Source of the DNA: Bacteroidales bacterium
Lineage (GTDB): Bacteria; Bacteroidota; Bacteroidia; Bacteroidales; UBA4181
Assembly: GCA_028700615.1 (NCBI GenBank)
Contig: JAQVSH010000094.1
Coordinates: 1-7,048, forward strand
Direction: 5' to 3'
Length of the DNA: 7,048 bases
Shown: one piece after another, positions 6,611-7,048 of the stretch
Layout of the letters: each line of letters opens with the position of its first letter
Numbering within the stretch: position 1 is the stretch's first letter
The notes under the pieces: generated by a model
The model's database searches: none
Told to the model about the DNA's origin: nothing
What the model saw: only the letters and a program-made list of their open reading frames with translations
Translations under genes and position numbers: made by a program

Positions 6611-6942
6611 CAGATTTCGGATATACTATCAATAAAAGCCACCGGATTGATCTGGATGCCAATTCTACCCTTCTTGCAGAAAAGGTCAGACTGTCCGAAC
6701 CGTCTTTTAAAGCCTGCATCGGCTGTGGATCCTGTACAGGAACCTGTACAGCCGGAAGGTTTACCCAGCTGAATCTGCGCAAAATGCAATTACTGCTTTC
6801 CAGGGGAGAAACCGCGTATATTAAAAAAGAACTGGAGAAATGCATGCTGTGCGGGAAATGCATGTTGGTCTGCCCTCGGGGTGTTAACACCAGAAATGTA
6901 ATCCTTGAAATGCTCAGGGTACTCTCAAACCATAATGATTAA
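6607..6942 (+). CDS. hdrC: HdrC-like dicluster ferredoxin (second, shorter copy)
   Basis: This 111-residue protein is almost only a two-cluster domain: Cys37, Cys40, Cys43 and Cys47 (CIGCGSCTGTC, followed by Thr instead of the usual Pro), and Cys79, Cys82, Cys85 and Cys89-Pro (CMLCGKCMLVCP). The ~35-residue spacer between them is helical in character, as in HdrC. It has a ~35-residue N-terminal lead and a short tail, and lacks the long C-terminal extension of the first copy. The ATG overlaps the hdrA stop (ATGA, 6607-6610), so the two are probably made in fixed ratio. It is likely to be the direct electron partner of the ferredoxin-less HdrA, either replacing the lost ferredoxin domain or linking HdrA to the membrane protein encoded next. 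That role is inferred from gene order only. Confidence 0.85.
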   Translation: MTDFGYTINKSHRIDLDANSTLLAEKVRLSEPSFKACIGCGSCTGTCTAGRFTQLNLRKMQLLLSRGETAYIKKELEKCMLCGKCMLVCPRGVNTRNVILEMLRVLSNHND

Positions 6943-6953
6943 AATATTTTACC

Positions 6954-7048
6954 GTGAGAGAACGCATTAGTTTTGACCCTTTTGTTTTGCCTTTCACCAT
7001 AGGGTTGATATTTATTTTAATCTATTTTCTCTTTTGGATCATCAGAAT
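6954..7048 (+). CDS. N-terminus of a membrane-anchored protein (partial, cut by window end)
   Basis: A frame opening with GTG at 6954, 11 bases after the previous stop, stays open for 31 codons to the window edge. It reads MRERISFDPFVLPFTIG and then a run of Leu, Ile, Phe, Tyr and Trp to residue 30, ending with Arg31. This is a convincing transmembrane helix (about 10-30) after a short charged start. The nearest in-frame stop upstream is TGA at 6936-6938, and no ATG occurs between, so GTG is the best start. Gene order suggests a membrane-bound partner of the Hdr-like complex, such as an HdrD/DsrK-like Fe-S protein with an N-terminal anchor or a quinone-reactive cytochrome-like subunit. No catalytic or metal-binding motif is in view, so the product itself is not identified. 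Confidence 0.6.
   Translation, partial: MRERISFDPFVLPFTIGLIFILIYFLFWIIR

Noticed and set aside
1..7048. Abundant CCGGAA/TTCCGG words as a dispersed repeat family
   Set aside because: They occur mostly inside coding regions in different frames and contexts without a longer shared unit. Local codon and word preference explains them.

Overview
The window looks like Bacteroidota chromosome, probably an anaerobic or facultative lineage. This is inferred from four things: a full-length S46 dipeptidyl-peptidase, a family concentrated in that phylum; gene starts without strong Shine-Dalgarno sequences; two candidate promoters of the phylum-typical TTTG-N19/20-TAnnTTTG type; and a moderate G+C content, judged by eye to be in the mid-40s. 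No mobile element, CRISPR array, tRNA or rRNA was seen.

Left part (1-2764, plus strand). The window opens inside the last 41 codons of a ribonuclease HII gene (rnhB). Its stop overlaps the start of an exported S46 serine dipeptidyl-peptidase (DPP7-like) in an ATGA junction. A complete ribonuclease HI gene (rnhA) follows 14 bases later. Both unrelated RNase H types therefore flank a periplasmic peptidase, apparently in one transcription unit.

Middle (2733-3774). A minus-strand CPBP-family (CAAX protease/bacteriocin-processing-like) membrane protein converges on rnhA, and the two coding ends overlap by 32 bases. Its start faces a 118-base divergent intergenic region. That region holds a candidate promoter for each direction and a 6-bp inverted repeat.

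Right part (3775-7048, plus strand). Five tightly packed genes encode heterodisulfide-reductase-like electron-transfer proteins in the order HdrC (two 4Fe-4S sites), HdrB (CCG protein), a short HdrA flavoprotein, a second small HdrC/dicluster ferredoxin, and the first 31 codons of a protein that starts with a membrane helix. This is the most interesting part. HdrA is about half the length of methanogen HdrA and has none of the usual ferredoxin motifs. HdrB keeps only its C-terminal CCG motif intact. No hydrogenase, formate dehydrogenase or FloxABCD-like partner is visible. I infer a cytoplasmic thiol/disulfide or flavin-based redox module, possibly linked to the membrane by the gene cut at the right edge. 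Its substrate cannot be read from the sequence.
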